In this document: piece by piece, positions 24,184 to 34,561 of the stretch
Numbering within the stretch: position 1 is the first letter of the stretch
Layout: every line of letters begins with the position of its first letter
NCBI GenBank assembly: GCA_964023275.1
Contig: OZ029919.1
Span: 12,459,702 to 12,523,701 of the forward strand
Reading direction: 5' to 3'
DNA from: Norana najaformis
Taxonomy: Eukaryota; Annelida; Clitellata; Crassiclitellata; Hormogastridae
DNA: 64,000 nucleotides
Notes under the pieces: model-generated
Seen by the model: only the letters and a program-made list of their open reading frames with translations
What the model was told of the DNA's origin: nothing
Databases searched by the model: none
Made by a program: the position numbers and the translations under genes

Positions 24184-25850
24184 CAGACAGACTTACATTC
24201 AGTACGAAACTGTTGTTCACGGTGCTTCTGTTGGAACTGCAACTGCATTGCTAAAATATAATAAGTAGCAAAAATTCGAGCAGGAAGTCGTCAAATCTTG
24301 ATTAAGATGTAAATTTTCCTAACTGGAAAGAAGTTAATTGTATGAAGCTAATATTGTTAAGTAAGGTAATTTCTTCTTCAATCAGGCCAGTTAGCATTGA
24401 CAACAGCAGTGCCAATATTATGATGTTGCTTTACCCTTGTACCATATAACATGATGAATTAAATTATTTTAACCTCCACTCTTGTCAATTTTGTTTTGAA
24501 ATGTGGTCAGGGTAACTGTAGCAACCAGTTGATTTGGCATTCACTTGCATGCAAAGGCTGTGAAAAGCTTAAACCTATCCATACATAATATGTAAAGGCA
24601 ACTATTCAATGTCTGTGTAATGTAATTTAAAAGTGATGTACTGTATTTTCATGCACGTGGATATAACCCGCAAACGATTATAAACCGCGGAAATTAGGAA
24701 AATGTATAAAAAAATTTTTTATGAATGATGCATGTGTTTAAGATATGGTGAGAATATGACAGTATTTCCATATGGCTCCATATTGACACTTTCATTATAT
24801 GCCAGAGAGGCAAAACGCAAGAAAGACACAAAGCAAATTCAACCAAACAACTCAAGAAAACAGCATGTGCCGCTGTTCAGAAAAGCTAAGCTCACTCTGC
24901 ACAAGTCCTTGAACTTGCTGTGCAACTGGCTAATGGCCTAGTGTTTATTTATAAATACCACTTAAAGGCAATCATCGTTCTGGTAATTAACAAATGAGAA
25001 TGTCTGTAGAAGATCCTGTAGGAGTCTCTACAACAACATTTGAGGAAAAGTACAAATGAGAATAAAATTTTTAGCACACTGTACTTTCGACAAGAATACA
25101 AAATGTAATCTGCCCATTCAGTTAACCTAATTAAGCAATTCACGCTTTCCCATTTCTTAGATCTCCTGTAAATTGGGATGAGTAAAGCAAATTGGAGGCA
25201 CAAGTTGAGACGCAATTTACACGCGTGATAGAATGACCGTTTCATGGGATCAACATCAAACATTACCACGGCCACCAACAGTGCCTCTGTTGAGGTTATT
25301 CTCTAAAAGGCGCTCTATAAATCTTAAATTATAATTACCAACTACGTCCACACCCAGATACTTAAAAAGAGTTGACCCTGTTAGTGTGATGTGCACCCAG
25401 TAACAGGATTAATTGTCTTGGAGCAAACTTTACCAAAACACAAGGAATGCGACTCAGCACAGTTAAAGAAACTCGAGAAATAGTGCACTGCTTGTTGTAT
25501 TGCAAAATTTCAACAAGACCAAATACCGAGGGGAGAGTACAACAATGTCGTCTGCATACAATTAGCAACAATAGAATATATTTGTTATGTGACAGCCTAC
25601 ATCATACCCATTAAAGGGCTACTAGCAACGAATAAACGAATAGGCCTATAGCATGCACAAGGATTTTAAACTGCACAGGACAGAGAAGCTGACCCTGCCT
25701 GACACTGCTGCTATCATGGAACTGAGAAGACAAGATACCATTCCACCTAACTGTAACAAAAAGCTTATCATATTAATTACATATACTGTCAACAATAATT
25801 GCTACAGGGATACCATTATTAAGTAATGTAAATGTAAAATCTAAATGTAC
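24184..25850. other. OSBPL10/11: OSBPL 3'UTR and flanking DNA; no further gene recognised
   Basis: Sequence after the OSBPL stop is AT-rich and likely 3'UTR to roughly 24500, but no clear AATAAA was chosen. 25285-25330 carries a LINE 3' end phrase (GGCGCTCTATAAATCTTAAA) also seen at 14220-14260. The remainder shows nothing. Confidence 0.45.
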
Positions 25851-25854
25851 ATGT

Positions 25855-26017
25855 TTTTGTATAGCGATCATATGACCTCGACCCTGTTCATTTTTAAATG
25901 AATTTATTGAGTTAAATACTTCACCACCGTTGCCCGTTTGAATGGGTGTCACGCTATTTTATATTCCCACTTACGGACCATCTAGCCCAAAATTAAAATC
26001 TCTGAAATAGGGCCTAT
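25855..26017. repeat. Left flank of the palindromic transposon, duplicated at 52040-52185
   Basis: Together with 33276-33355 this reconstitutes the sequence at about 52040-52263 (shared: TCATTTTT, CGAATTTAT, TGAATGGGT, AGCCC, GATTAAAAT, then TCGGTATGC and ATGTAACTAA on the right side). The 52-kb copy has no insertion, so it acts as a paralogous empty site. Confidence 0.75.
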
Positions 26018-26298
26018 GGGTCATTCCACCTCAACTCAAACAATGCCTCCCACCCGACCATCTCAGAATTGGCTGAAATTTTAACCACATGTTGCAAGAT
26101 GTATTGGATGGAAAAGCCCAAAATATTTATCCAATATTTAAGATACTTTCCAAGATATCGTTGATTCTGTGACCCCACCCTCCGAAAACAATTCATGAAA
26201 CTTCGAGATGTCCACTTTTTGAGAATTGATATCTCCAGAGCTGTTAGACCAATTTAGATGATTTTTTTTCCTATACAGTTTCTTGTGCAGATTACAAA

Positions 26299-26337
<39 letters not shown>

Positions 26338-26346
26338 GTTGTTGTT
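26299..26346. repeat. (TTA)n/(TTG)n microsatellite inside the left transposon arm
   Basis: About fifteen TTA/TTG triplets. The corresponding place in the right arm (about 32600) is where the LINE fragment is located. Confidence 0.9.
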
Positions 26347-26989
26347 GTGTTTCCTATGATTTCAGCAATATTAAATGTCAAAAGTGCCTTCATATTCATT
26401 TTATTTCTAAATTTTGCAACATTCAGTGAACAATATCTTCACATGTACCAGGCACAATACATTCAATTTTTATATGTATACTGTCTATGTGGCTGGCAAT
26501 TAACTTGGCAGAGTTTGACTTGATTACTTATTCACATCTGCTGGATATAGGAGGTCAAAGTTCACCAAATCTAACAAGGGGGGTCAAAGAGAAAAAATAT
26601 TCCCAAAAAGGCCCATAAAAATTTTACTTTTTTATTGCATTTTTTATACAGCATAGATCAAATGACAAGTGTTCCAAAAATCCCAATGGTGTTTTTTGTT
26701 TTAAGGAGTTTACAGAGTGTCAGATATGGTCGTTTTTTGGTATCGTGAGTTGCAATTATGGGTGGTATTAACAGACTTGTTACCCTAACATATCATTATA
26801 AAAACTGTGAAACAAATGTGATCACTTTTTAAAATGTAGATGCAACATATCTAAGCAATTTTTATTTAAAATATAGTTAACAAACATTTTTATGTCATAA
26901 TTAAAGTGAATTTATGAACAAAATTTTGTGTTAATTGGTGGTCTATCAAAGTACATAATGATGAAATATTCTGTGGAACTACCAAACGG

Positions 26990-27200
26990 GTACGACTGTA
27001 GATTTTCCTACCAACTCCGATTCGTATGATATTATACCTGATGATAGGTTTCAACATGACCATTCCAACGCGCCTATTCCCATCTTCAGCTTACTATCCT
27101 GCGATTTTATACGAATTTTTAAAGTTCGCCACTTCATGCGTAAATATCGACATCTGCCATTCGGAATCCGGGAGTATTGATCGCAAGCCGGAGGTAGCGC
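26990..27200 (+). repeat. Left terminal inverted repeat of the Merlin element
   Basis: Reverse complement of 30279-30490 with very few mismatches, ending near TCGCAAGCCGGAGGTAGCGC. ORFs read through it (27026-27265 and 30451-30200 reversed) are mirror shadows. Confidence 0.93.
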
Positions 27201-27704
27201 CCAACCATAGACGTAGTAGGACTAGATACGGCATTGAGCCAGTTACGTCATGGGTTTTGTATTGAGTTTTTTATGGAGAGTATTTTTTATACAGAAATTC
27301 AAAGGCATATACATAAATATTTTAACAATTAAGTTTCATAATTAATTAACAATTAAGTTTCATATTTAAGTTTCATAATGCAATCAGTTTTGGTTCTTCT
27401 GCGCCAAAGTTATGTGCATGTGCAACGTACAATGTACATACATAGCATTATGTTGTACCTAGCATTGGCGCTAACATAACTGGCGTATAGCGCTATAAGA
27501 CACCTGTAAGATACCATTGGACTAAAGCGCGTTTCCTGCACTTACAGGCCTATATAAGGTAGGTAATGCGTGTAATTCCTTCTTTTGCCTGTGCTAATTG
27601 TACTGGTGAGATATTGTTTACCGGTGTGAAAAGCGAGACTTACAAGACGCACGATTTACACGACAACGAGGTCAGTATGAAGTTTAACATCGATTATAAT
27701 ATGT

Positions 27705-27943
27705 GATAAATGGGAGCACGTTACAATTTTTGAAGTAATATGAAGGCCAATGAAATCAAACAGCGCAAATGCAGGAACTAGAATTTATGATACTGTGTTG
27801 AATTTGTAACAGTGTATAACATTTATAAATGGCAGCATGTTACAATTTTTGGGCGCATGAGTAATATGAAGGCCATTGAAATCGAACAATGCAAATGCAG
27901 GAACTAGAATTTATGATAATGCGTTGAATTTATAACAGTGATG
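27705..27943. repeat. Two tandem copies of about 120 bp upstream of the Merlin transposase
   Basis: Shared blocks include TGTTACAATTTTTG, TAATATGAAGGCCA and AAATGCAGGAACTAGAATTT. This is the presumed promoter and 5'UTR region, so the duplication could double regulatory or transposase-binding sites. Confidence 0.85.
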
Positions 27944-28013
27944 GCTGCTATTATGTAGCAAGTCACCGTAATTTAGTATTTTTCGTGCTTGTTTATTATC
28001 AGTCCGTTTGAAG

Positions 28014-29270
28014 ATGTCTGAACTAGCCGGCCTCGCTGATATCAAGAACGACCTTCCGGAAGGTGTTCATAAGCAGTTGCGGAATGTCAGATTAGTAAAC
28101 TTTTGTGCCGAAGATCATTTTCCCGGCGAAACGGCGTGCGTAACTTTTGCTACAGGATTCGGTCTGATACCAAATATCCATAGCGAGATCCAGCACTGCA
28201 GAGGGAAGTTTTGTCGAGCTGTGAATGACCCGACTCGGAAGGTAGGGTACTTTTTCAGGTGTGGTAATAAGAAACCACGGTCTAAGGCAAAATGTTTACA
28301 ACAGATTTCGCCTCTGCAGAACACATTTTTCGAAGGTACGCATTTAAAATTTCATGATGTTTTAAAGTTGGTGATGTGTTTCGTGTCCAAGCTGACTGTG
28401 GATCAAGTTGTAGCGCAGTTGGGCTTAAGTCAGAAGACCGTTATTGACTGGTATGTTTTTTGCAGAGAGGTGTGTGAGGTTGTTTTAGCGAACGAATTCC
28501 AGGATAAAATCGGAGGAGAAGGGATGACAGTCGAAGTTGACCTTTGCAGGCGTAAGTATGGTGTAGGAAGGAAGCTGCAGGGTGAAGATGTGTGGCTGTT
28601 AGGTTGTTATTGTAGGGAGACAAAGCAATGCAGAATTGTGCGTATCGAAGACAAGAAACGGTCAACAATTATGCCATTACTGTTGCAGTTCATTGATAAG
28701 AAAAGCACAATTGTCACGGATTTTGCACAGGTGTACAAGGGTTGCGAAAGGTTTGGTTTTCGTGCTCATTATTCAGTTTGCCATAAGCGATACTTTGTCT
28801 GCCCGAAGGACAGTAATGTCTACAAGAACAACATCGAGGTGACGTGGCGATGGCGTAAAAGAAGCATTCTGAGTTTCAGGGATGAGAACTCCATAAGCAG
28901 GTATCTGGCTGAAGCTGAATACCGTCGCAGGTACTTTCACAATATATATATGGACCCATTGCCGATTGATGACCAGTTCACATTGTTCTTGTATCACATC
29001 AGACTTCTGTATCCTGGCCCCGGCAAGGTAGGTTTGACTTTTCCTTTGCTCGACAGTGTAGACGCTGACATCACTGAAGTAAGTGAACCAAAGCCTGCGG
29101 AAAACGTTGATTTGATTTGTGATCTAGGTGGAGAAAGTGATGTGGAAAGCCCCATTAAGAGCGCGAAGAGAAAGAAGACTGCAACCCCGTCACCCGGAGA
29201 CTCCGATATTGAGTACGACAACGAACAAGGTATCGCTCATTACGCGAAGCACATGTGTCGTTACATTTAA
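28014..29270 (+). CDS. Merlin transposase (DDE_Tnp_IS1595 / ISXO2-like), intact
   Basis: 418 residues from ATG 28014; an upstream in-frame TTG at 28008 is not a likely eukaryotic start. Order of parts: a cysteine-bearing N-terminal region (C62, C67, C83, C94, a possible zinc binder); a helix-turn-helix at about 128-152 (VDQVVAQLGLSQKTVIDWY); and the catalytic core. The core motifs are VEVDLCRRKYG with D176, STIVTDFAQVY with D236, and NNIEVTWRWRKR with E275, preceded by the His/Cys-rich HYSVCHKRYFV. These are the three acidic residues and neighbours expected of IS1016/ISXO2-type transposases, of which Merlin is the eukaryotic branch. An acidic C-terminal tail contains KRKK, a plausible nuclear signal. 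No stop or frameshift is seen. The last codons and the stop lie inside the first unit of the downstream minisatellite. Confidence 0.93.
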   Translation: MSELAGLADIKNDLPEGVHKQLRNVRLVNFCAEDHFPGETACVTFATGFGLIPNIHSEIQHCRGKFCRAVNDPTRKVGYFFRCGNKKPRSKAKCLQQISPLQNTFFEGTHLKFHDVLKLVMCFVSKLTVDQVVAQLGLSQKTVIDWYVFCREVCEVVLANEFQDKIGGEGMTVEVDLCRRKYGVGRKLQGEDVWLLGCYCRETKQCRIVRIEDKKRSTIMPLLLQFIDKKSTIVTDFAQVYKGCERFGFRAHYSVCHKRYFVCPKDSNVYKNNIEVTWRWRKRSILSFRDENSISRYLAEAEYRRRYFHNIYMDPLPIDDQFTLFLYHIRLLYPGPGKVGLTFPLLDSVDADITEVSEPKPAENVDLICDLGGESDVESPIKSAKRKKTATPSPGDSDIEYDNEQGIAHYAKHMCRYI

Positions 29271-29953
29271 ATGTGTTGTTATTTCAGGATAAAGTCAACA
29301 GTGCATGCATAACTTGTGTTACATTTAAATGTGTTGTTATTTCTGGATAAAGTCAGCAGTGCATGCATAACTTGTGTTACATTTAAATGTGTTGTTATTT
29401 CAGGATAAAGTCAACAGTGCATGCATAACTTGTGTTACATTTAAATGTGTTGTCATTTCAGGATAAAGTCAACAGTGCATGCATAACTTGTGTTACATTT
29501 AAATGTGTTGTTATTTCAGGATAAAGTCAGCAGTGCATGCATAACTTGTGTTACATTTAAATGTGTTGTTATTTCAGGATAAAGTCAACAGTGCATGCAT
29601 AACTTGTGTTACATTTAAATGTGTTGTTATTTCAGGATAAAGTCAGCAGTGCATGCATAACTTGTGTTACATTTAAATGTGTTGTTATTTCAGGATAAAG
29701 TCAACAGTGCATGCATAACTTGTGTTACATTTAAATGTGTTGTTATTTCAGGATAAAGTCAGCAGTGCATGCAGAACTTGTGTTACATTTAAATGTGTTG
29801 TTATTTCAGGATAAAGTCAGCAGTGCATGCATAACTTGTGTTACATTTAAATGTGTTGTTATTTCAGGATAAAGTCAACAGTGCATGCATAACTTGTGTT
29901 ACATTTAAATGTGTTGTTATTTCAGGATAAAGTCAGCAGTGCATGCATAACTT
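29261..29953 (+). repeat. 58-bp minisatellite, 12 copies, overlapping the transposase stop codon
   Basis: Unit period is exactly 58 (GTGCATGC occurs at 29301, 29359, 29417 and so on to 29939). Each unit contains the perfect palindromes ACATTTAAATGT and TGCATGCA. Units are nearly identical and differ mainly at one position, TCAACAG versus TCAGCAG, in the order A G A A G A G A G G A G. The transposase stop codon TAA (29268-29270) is part of the first palindrome. Confidence 0.97.
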
Positions 29954-30278
29954 GACTTGTATATGCATTTCAGTGGCCCATTCGTCTGGTGTAACGATTC
30001 GGTTCAATAATTCTTTTCATTTGGGGGCGAATTTCGTAACTTTCTTAACTCTCAAATTGGGCAGTCTTTAAATTATATCTGGCGGCATAAAACGCAGGAT
30101 TGGAGACGAATGAGCCGCGGAGACCTCTTAGCCAACACCTCCTCGTGGTGGTCTCTGGGCATGCAAACATTCATTGTTTGCATGGCGAAGATTGGCAGTT
30201 TAACATGAATGTAATGCTATACATTGTATGTTGCGTGTTACCTCTTGTTGGCGATGTACACTCTGGGCATCGTTGCGC

Positions 30279-30490
30279 GCTACCTCCGGCTTGCGATCAA
30301 TACTCCCGGATTCCGAATGGCAGATGTCGATATTTACGCATGAAGTGGCGAACTTTAAAAATTCGTATAAAATCGCAGGATAGTAAGCTGAAGATGGGAA
30401 TAGGCGCGTTGGAATGGTCATGTTGAAACCTATCATCAGGTATAATATCATACGAATCGGAGTTGGTAGGAAAATCTACAGTCGTACCAA
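30279..30490 (-). repeat. Right terminal inverted repeat of the Merlin element
   Basis: Mirror of 26990-27200. It ends CTACAGTCGTACC and then returns to the arm of the outer transposon. Confidence 0.93.
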
Positions 30491-31034
30491 ACTGTGCACT
30501 ATTACTGTGTTTTCGAGGTGCTGGCACAAAACGAAGGGCATGGTGGAATGGAACCCAGCATATGTCATCATGTCTTGGCCAAATCAGATGATAGCTTCCC
30601 CGCCTCTGTGTACTTGTCATGAATTTGACGAATGTATCTTCTTTGCCTGACCGGGCTGTTATCACCCCAATGTACCACGTTTGGTCATATATTGCTGCCA
30701 CATACTGCCCTTGTTGATAGGTAGTGGCATCCAGTCTGTCCTCAGTTGCTTGTAGTGATTCTTTTGTCACATCCATCAGAAAAATAAATTACTTTCTTCC
30801 AAGAAGGATGTTAAGTCTTCAGACAATACAAAATGAATTTCTGAAAGGTGTGCACTTTGACATTGCATGAATCATGCAGTCGCTATTACACAGACTAATT
30901 CTGCTCATGTCCTCGCCACTGTTGCAATAATATACAACAAATGGATGAAGAGTGGCCTGTGAATTGTCCCAATGGTGAGCTTGCACAACATCTTGGACAA
31001 TAAATGAATAATTTTCTGTAGTCACCAGATGCAC
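30490..31034 (-). pseudogene. Left transposase remnant of the inverted-dimer transposon (reads leftward)
   Basis: Minus strand: ENYSFIVQDVVQAHHWDNSQ (31034-30930) followed by ATLHPFVVYY, then an internal deletion joins FSDG-like text (near 30785) to ATEDRLDATTYQQGQYVAAI and WPRHDDICWVPFHHALRF. The same C-terminal peptide occurs in the right copy. These blocks belong to a transposase-like protein family repeated in many invertebrate genomes; I cannot name the superfamily with confidence. The last ORF (30776-30297) runs on into the Merlin terminal repeat. Confidence 0.75.
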
Positions 31035-31089
31035 TGCTCAGATTCAAGATTTTCTTTGAGTCTGTCAATATATGCTGTTCGTGATTTAC

Positions 31090-31862
31090 TGATGAAGTAC
31101 TTTACTTTTCTGATGGATGTGCTGGTCAGTACAAGAACAAGAACTTTATTAATCTGACACACCAATGAGCTGACTGATTACAATGCGGAATTGCACTTCT
31201 TTGCAACTCGCATGGGAAAAGTCTCTGTGATGGTTTAGAGGGAACATTGAAGCACCTGGTTACACATGCTAGTCTGAGGGCCGCCATCAAGGATCAGATT
31301 TAAACCCACATGCTTTATATGACTTGGAAATGAAAACATTAAAAGTATCCATTTCTTCAGGATTACAAAAGCCTAAGGTGAACAACATGTAAAGGACCTC
31401 AAGTTGGATGAGTGGTACAGTGCAGCCAAGCCAATTTCTGGAACCCGTAGCCAACATGCGTTTGTCTCAGTGTCAAGGAGTTTGATAATGATGTGAAGAA
31501 TAGCTTTGGACTCATTTGCAACTGTTGAACCAGTTAACGACATTTATGATTGTAACGAACTGGAATATGTCACAGAGAAATCACAGTAAGCTACTGAGGA
31601 CAGACTGGATGCCACTATCTATCAACAAGGGCAGCACGTGGCAGCAATATGTGACCAAACATGGTACATTGGGGTGACAACAGACTGGTCACACGACGGA
31701 GAAGATACAATTGTCAAATTCATGACAAGTACACAGAGGCGGGGAAGCTATCATCTGACTTGGCCAAGACATGATATCATATGCTGGGTTCCATTCCAAC
31801 ATGCCTTCGTTTTGTGCCAGCACCTCGAACACGCAGTAATAGTGCACATCAGTACCAGCTGA
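31090..31862 (+). pseudogene. Right transposase remnant of the inverted-dimer transposon (reads rightward)
   Basis: Plus strand with several frameshifts: YFSDGCAGQYKNKNFINLTH, then HGKSLCDGLEGTLKHLV (compare the usual HGKGxCDGxGGTVKRL), then a linker, KPISGTRSQHAFV-like text, and an intact tail ORF (31638-31862) with WYIGVTTDWS, KFMTSTQRRGSYHLTWPRHD and ICWVPF. The Asp-containing FSDG and CDG blocks could be catalytic acids of a DDE enzyme; this is inference. Non-functional as it stands. Confidence 0.75.
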
Positions 31863-32606
31863 ACTATTAAGTATGAAACACTGTCACAACAAAAGTTTCA
31901 TCTTGTGTACAGAAAAATTTTCAAAAAGTTTGGCAGTTCCACAGAATATTTCATCATATGTACTTTGATAGACCTCCAATTAACACAAAATTTTGTTCAT
32001 AAATTCACTTTAATTATGACATAAAAATGTTTGTTAACTATATTTTAAATAAAAATTGCTTAGATATGTTGCATCTACATTTTAAAAAGTGATCACATTT
32101 GTTTCACAGTTTTTATAATGATATGTTAGGGTAACAAGTCTGTTAATACCACCCATAATTGCAACTCACGATACCAAAAAAAGACCCTATCTGACACTCT
32201 GTAAACTCCTTAAAACAAAAAAACACCAGTGGGATTTTTGGAACACTTATCATTTGATCTGTGCTCTATCAAAAAAATGCAATAAAAAGTAACATTTTTA
32301 TGGGCCTTTTTGGGAACATTTTTTTGTCTTTGACCCCCCTTGTTAGATTTGGTGAACTTTGACCTCCTATATCCAGCAGATGTGAATAAGTAATCAAGTC
32401 AAACTCTGCCAAGTAATTGCCAGTATACATATACATATAACAGTATACCACATAGTATACATATAAAAATTGAATTGAATGTATTGTGCCTGGTACATGT
32501 GAAGATATTGATCACTGAATGTTGCAAAATTTAGAAATAAAATGAATATGAAGGCACTTTTGACATTTAATACAGCTGAAATCATAGGAAACACAATAAT
32601 AGTAAT

Positions 32607-32995
32607 AATAACAATAATACATCAACCTCAGCTGCAGGCGCAGCCGAATTGGCAGCAGATAGGAAACGCCAGAAATACAGCACTCTTGCACAAAACTACC
32701 ACTTCGTACCTTTGGCGTTCGAGACGCTTGGCCCAATCAACAGCAGTGGCCTACTCTTCATAACAGAGTTAGGGCGCATTCTCTCTCGTTTAACCGGAGA
32801 CACGAGAGAAACCAGTTATCTTTTCCAACGCATTGCTATCACAATTCAACGCTTCAATTCTGTTGCCTTCCACGGTACTTTTGCTCCGCCAGATCTTGAC
32901 GATTTCTAGCCGTCCCAGAATTTTGTATTCTCCGGATAATTTTTTTTTAAATCCTGGGGATCATATATACCTCGGGTAAAAAAATATAATAATAA
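32607..32995 (+). mobile_element. LINE 3' fragment inserted in the right transposon arm
   Basis: Encodes KYSTLAQNYHFVPLAFETLG, then SGLLFITELGRILSRLTGDT and SYLFQRIAITIQRFN to a stop at 32909, followed by a 3'UTR and an AAT-type tail. Matches 2172-2450. The left arm lacks it at the equivalent site (only a TTA run at 26299-26346). Confidence 0.8.
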
Positions 32996-33275
32996 TTTTG
33001 TAATCTGTGCAAGAAACTGTATAGGAAGAAAAAAATCATCTAAATTGGTCTAACAGCTCTGGAGATATCAATTCTCAAAAAGTGGACATCTCGAAGTTTC
33101 ACGAAATGTCTTCGGAGGGTGGGGTCATGGAATCAACGATATCTTGGAAAGTATCTTAAATATTGGACAAAAGTTTTGGGCTTTTCCATCCAATACATCT
33201 TGCAACATGTGGCTAAAATTTCAGCCAATTCTGAGGTGGTCGGGTCAAAATTGGTTGAGTTGAGCTGGAATGACC

Positions 33276-33620
33276 ACTATAGCAGCTATCGGTATGCAAA
33301 CTGGCACCCTCAAGCTTGAAGTAGGCCTACGCTTTAACCAATGTAGCTAATTAGGGCATTGATGCATCTGTTGCAGCTCCTCAGCTTGCCCTATCCTCTT
33401 GAGCGTATCACTTCAGACTGAAAATCGCACTTTTTAAACCATCACATCCAGGCCCCATCCGATCCTGCATCATCGCTTGACATCAGTGTTGCCATCGTAA
33501 TCGCTTTCCACTTTAACACCACGCTGTCTCCTCAGCCTGGTGACTTGACACCGAAACTAGTCAATCTGACCTTTGCGGAGTTGATTTGATTTCATAAACC
33601 ATCAATGTCGAATAAGCCTG
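33276..33620. other. Right flank of the palindromic transposon; nothing coding
   Basis: 33276-33355 pairs with 52185-52263, as the right side of the paralogous empty site. Beyond that nothing is recognised. Confidence 0.5.
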
Positions 33621-33819
33621 ACGCAATTTTTATGTGGCTCTGATCACGGGCGTAGCTAGCCTTCCGAGGGCCCTTATGCAAGCTGAACTTTGGCTAATTT
33701 GCTTTGAACAATCGGGCCTTGGCCCTTTGAGGCCATTGTGCTTTGCACGGCCTGCACAATCTATTGCTACGTCCCTGTTGGCGCTGATCCACGAGATACA
33801 GCTAGGCCTAATCTTAATC

Positions 33820-33900
33820 CCTAGATTTCTACAGCGTCCAACGAAAACCACGTCTCGAGGACCACCTAATTCACAGGCGCTCAGTACATTATGGAAGTAT
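33820..33900 (-). mobile_element. LINE 3'UTR fragment (family of 4641-6456), antisense
   Basis: Reverse complement carries ACTGAGCGCCTGTGAATTAG and TTGGACGCTGTAGAAATCT, the 3'UTR end of the LINE at 6370-6435. Confidence 0.7.
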
Positions 33901-34099
33901 AGTTAGGCCTACATTACATTCACTTCTTTGGGCAACCCTTCTGATTTTACGCAGCCCTAGCGAATAAACTGCAGTGTTTATAGCTTATCTCTAAGTAACG
34001 CTTTAGAAATTTTCGAGTTTACGGGTAGAAATGGGACATTGAAAATGACCCATTGCACTGGCAGAATTATGCATGGTTACCTTGTTGTACACTAAGTGC

Positions 34100-34556
34100 A
34101 TTAGACACGAATGATTAAAGCTCTGATACGAAGCGTCGTGTTGTATGGATCTGAAACTTGGACCATGAGAAATGAGCACATCAAGAGATTGGAGGCCGTC
34201 GAAATGTGGATTTGGAGCAGGATGGGAAAAGTTAGTTGGATGGAGCACATAACAAATGAGGAGGTGCTGAAAAGAGTTGGGGAAGAAAGATCTATGATAG
34301 CTACAATAAAGAGGCGACAGAGAAAATGAACTGGCCACATACTAAGAGGGGACTCACTCTTGAGAACCGTCAATGAGGGCAGAATGGAGAGGAGGAGGAC
34401 AAGAGGAAGTCACAGACAGAACTGATGCTGCTGGATTGAATGATGGATGGATGCAGGCTGAAAGTAGAAGCTCAGCACCAATAGGAGTGGCGTCATCGGA
34501 CGTTTGAACCTGCCTTATGGCAGAGAACCAGAAAAGGGAAGAAATAATAATAATAA
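34100..34556 (+). mobile_element. LINE C-terminal fragment (family of 57905-58552)
   Basis: Encodes [40 protein letters not shown] and NEEVLKRVGEERSMIATIKR, then a stop and frameshifts through GRMERRRTRG-like text. It ends with an AAT tail at 34545-34558. These blocks lie after the reverse transcriptase in this LINE family. Confidence 0.85.
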
Positions 34557-34561
34557 TAATT

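Larger units (their letters stand above)
26989..30491 (+). mobile_element. Merlin (IS1016/ISXO2-like) DNA transposon, about 3.5 kb, apparently autonomous
   Basis: Terminal inverted repeats of about 210 bp (26990-27200 and 30279-30490) are nearly perfect, starting GGTACGACTGTAGATTTTCC at the left and ending with its complement at the right. Between them lie a 5' region with two tandem copies of about 120 bp (27705-27943), one intronless transposase ORF, and a 58-bp minisatellite. The element is inserted in the left arm of the larger inverted-dimer transposon. CCAAAC occurs at both borders (taccaaac before, ccaaactg after), a possible but imperfect target-site duplication. Confidence 0.88.
26018..33275. 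mobile_element. Giant inverted-dimer DNA transposon (two outward-facing 3' halves), superfamily unassigned
   Basis: Ends are GGGTCATTCCACCTCAACTC at 26018 and its imperfect reverse complement ending TGGAATGACC at 33275. The left arm (26018 to about 26985) matches the reverse of the right arm (about 31926-33275) almost throughout. The match continues across the nested Merlin element into coding sequence: 30490-30776 reversed equals about 31592-31860. Each arm carries the C-terminal half of the same transposase, reading outward toward its own end. The fusion axis lies near 31035-31090. The right arm also contains a LINE fragment (32607-32995) and the left arm the Merlin element. The flanking bases give only an imperfect short duplication (cctatg and actatag), so the target-site duplication is uncertain. 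Confidence 0.82.

Noticed and set aside
28014-29270. Bacterial contamination or horizontally acquired IS1595 insertion sequence
   Set aside because: The transposase lies inside long TIRs nested in a eukaryotic transposon, with related MITEs elsewhere in the window. Merlin is the known animal branch of this family.
29261-29953. Regular 58-bp repeats resembling a CRISPR array
   Set aside because: Units are contiguous and nearly identical, with no unique spacers; the context is a eukaryotic transposon. It is a minisatellite.
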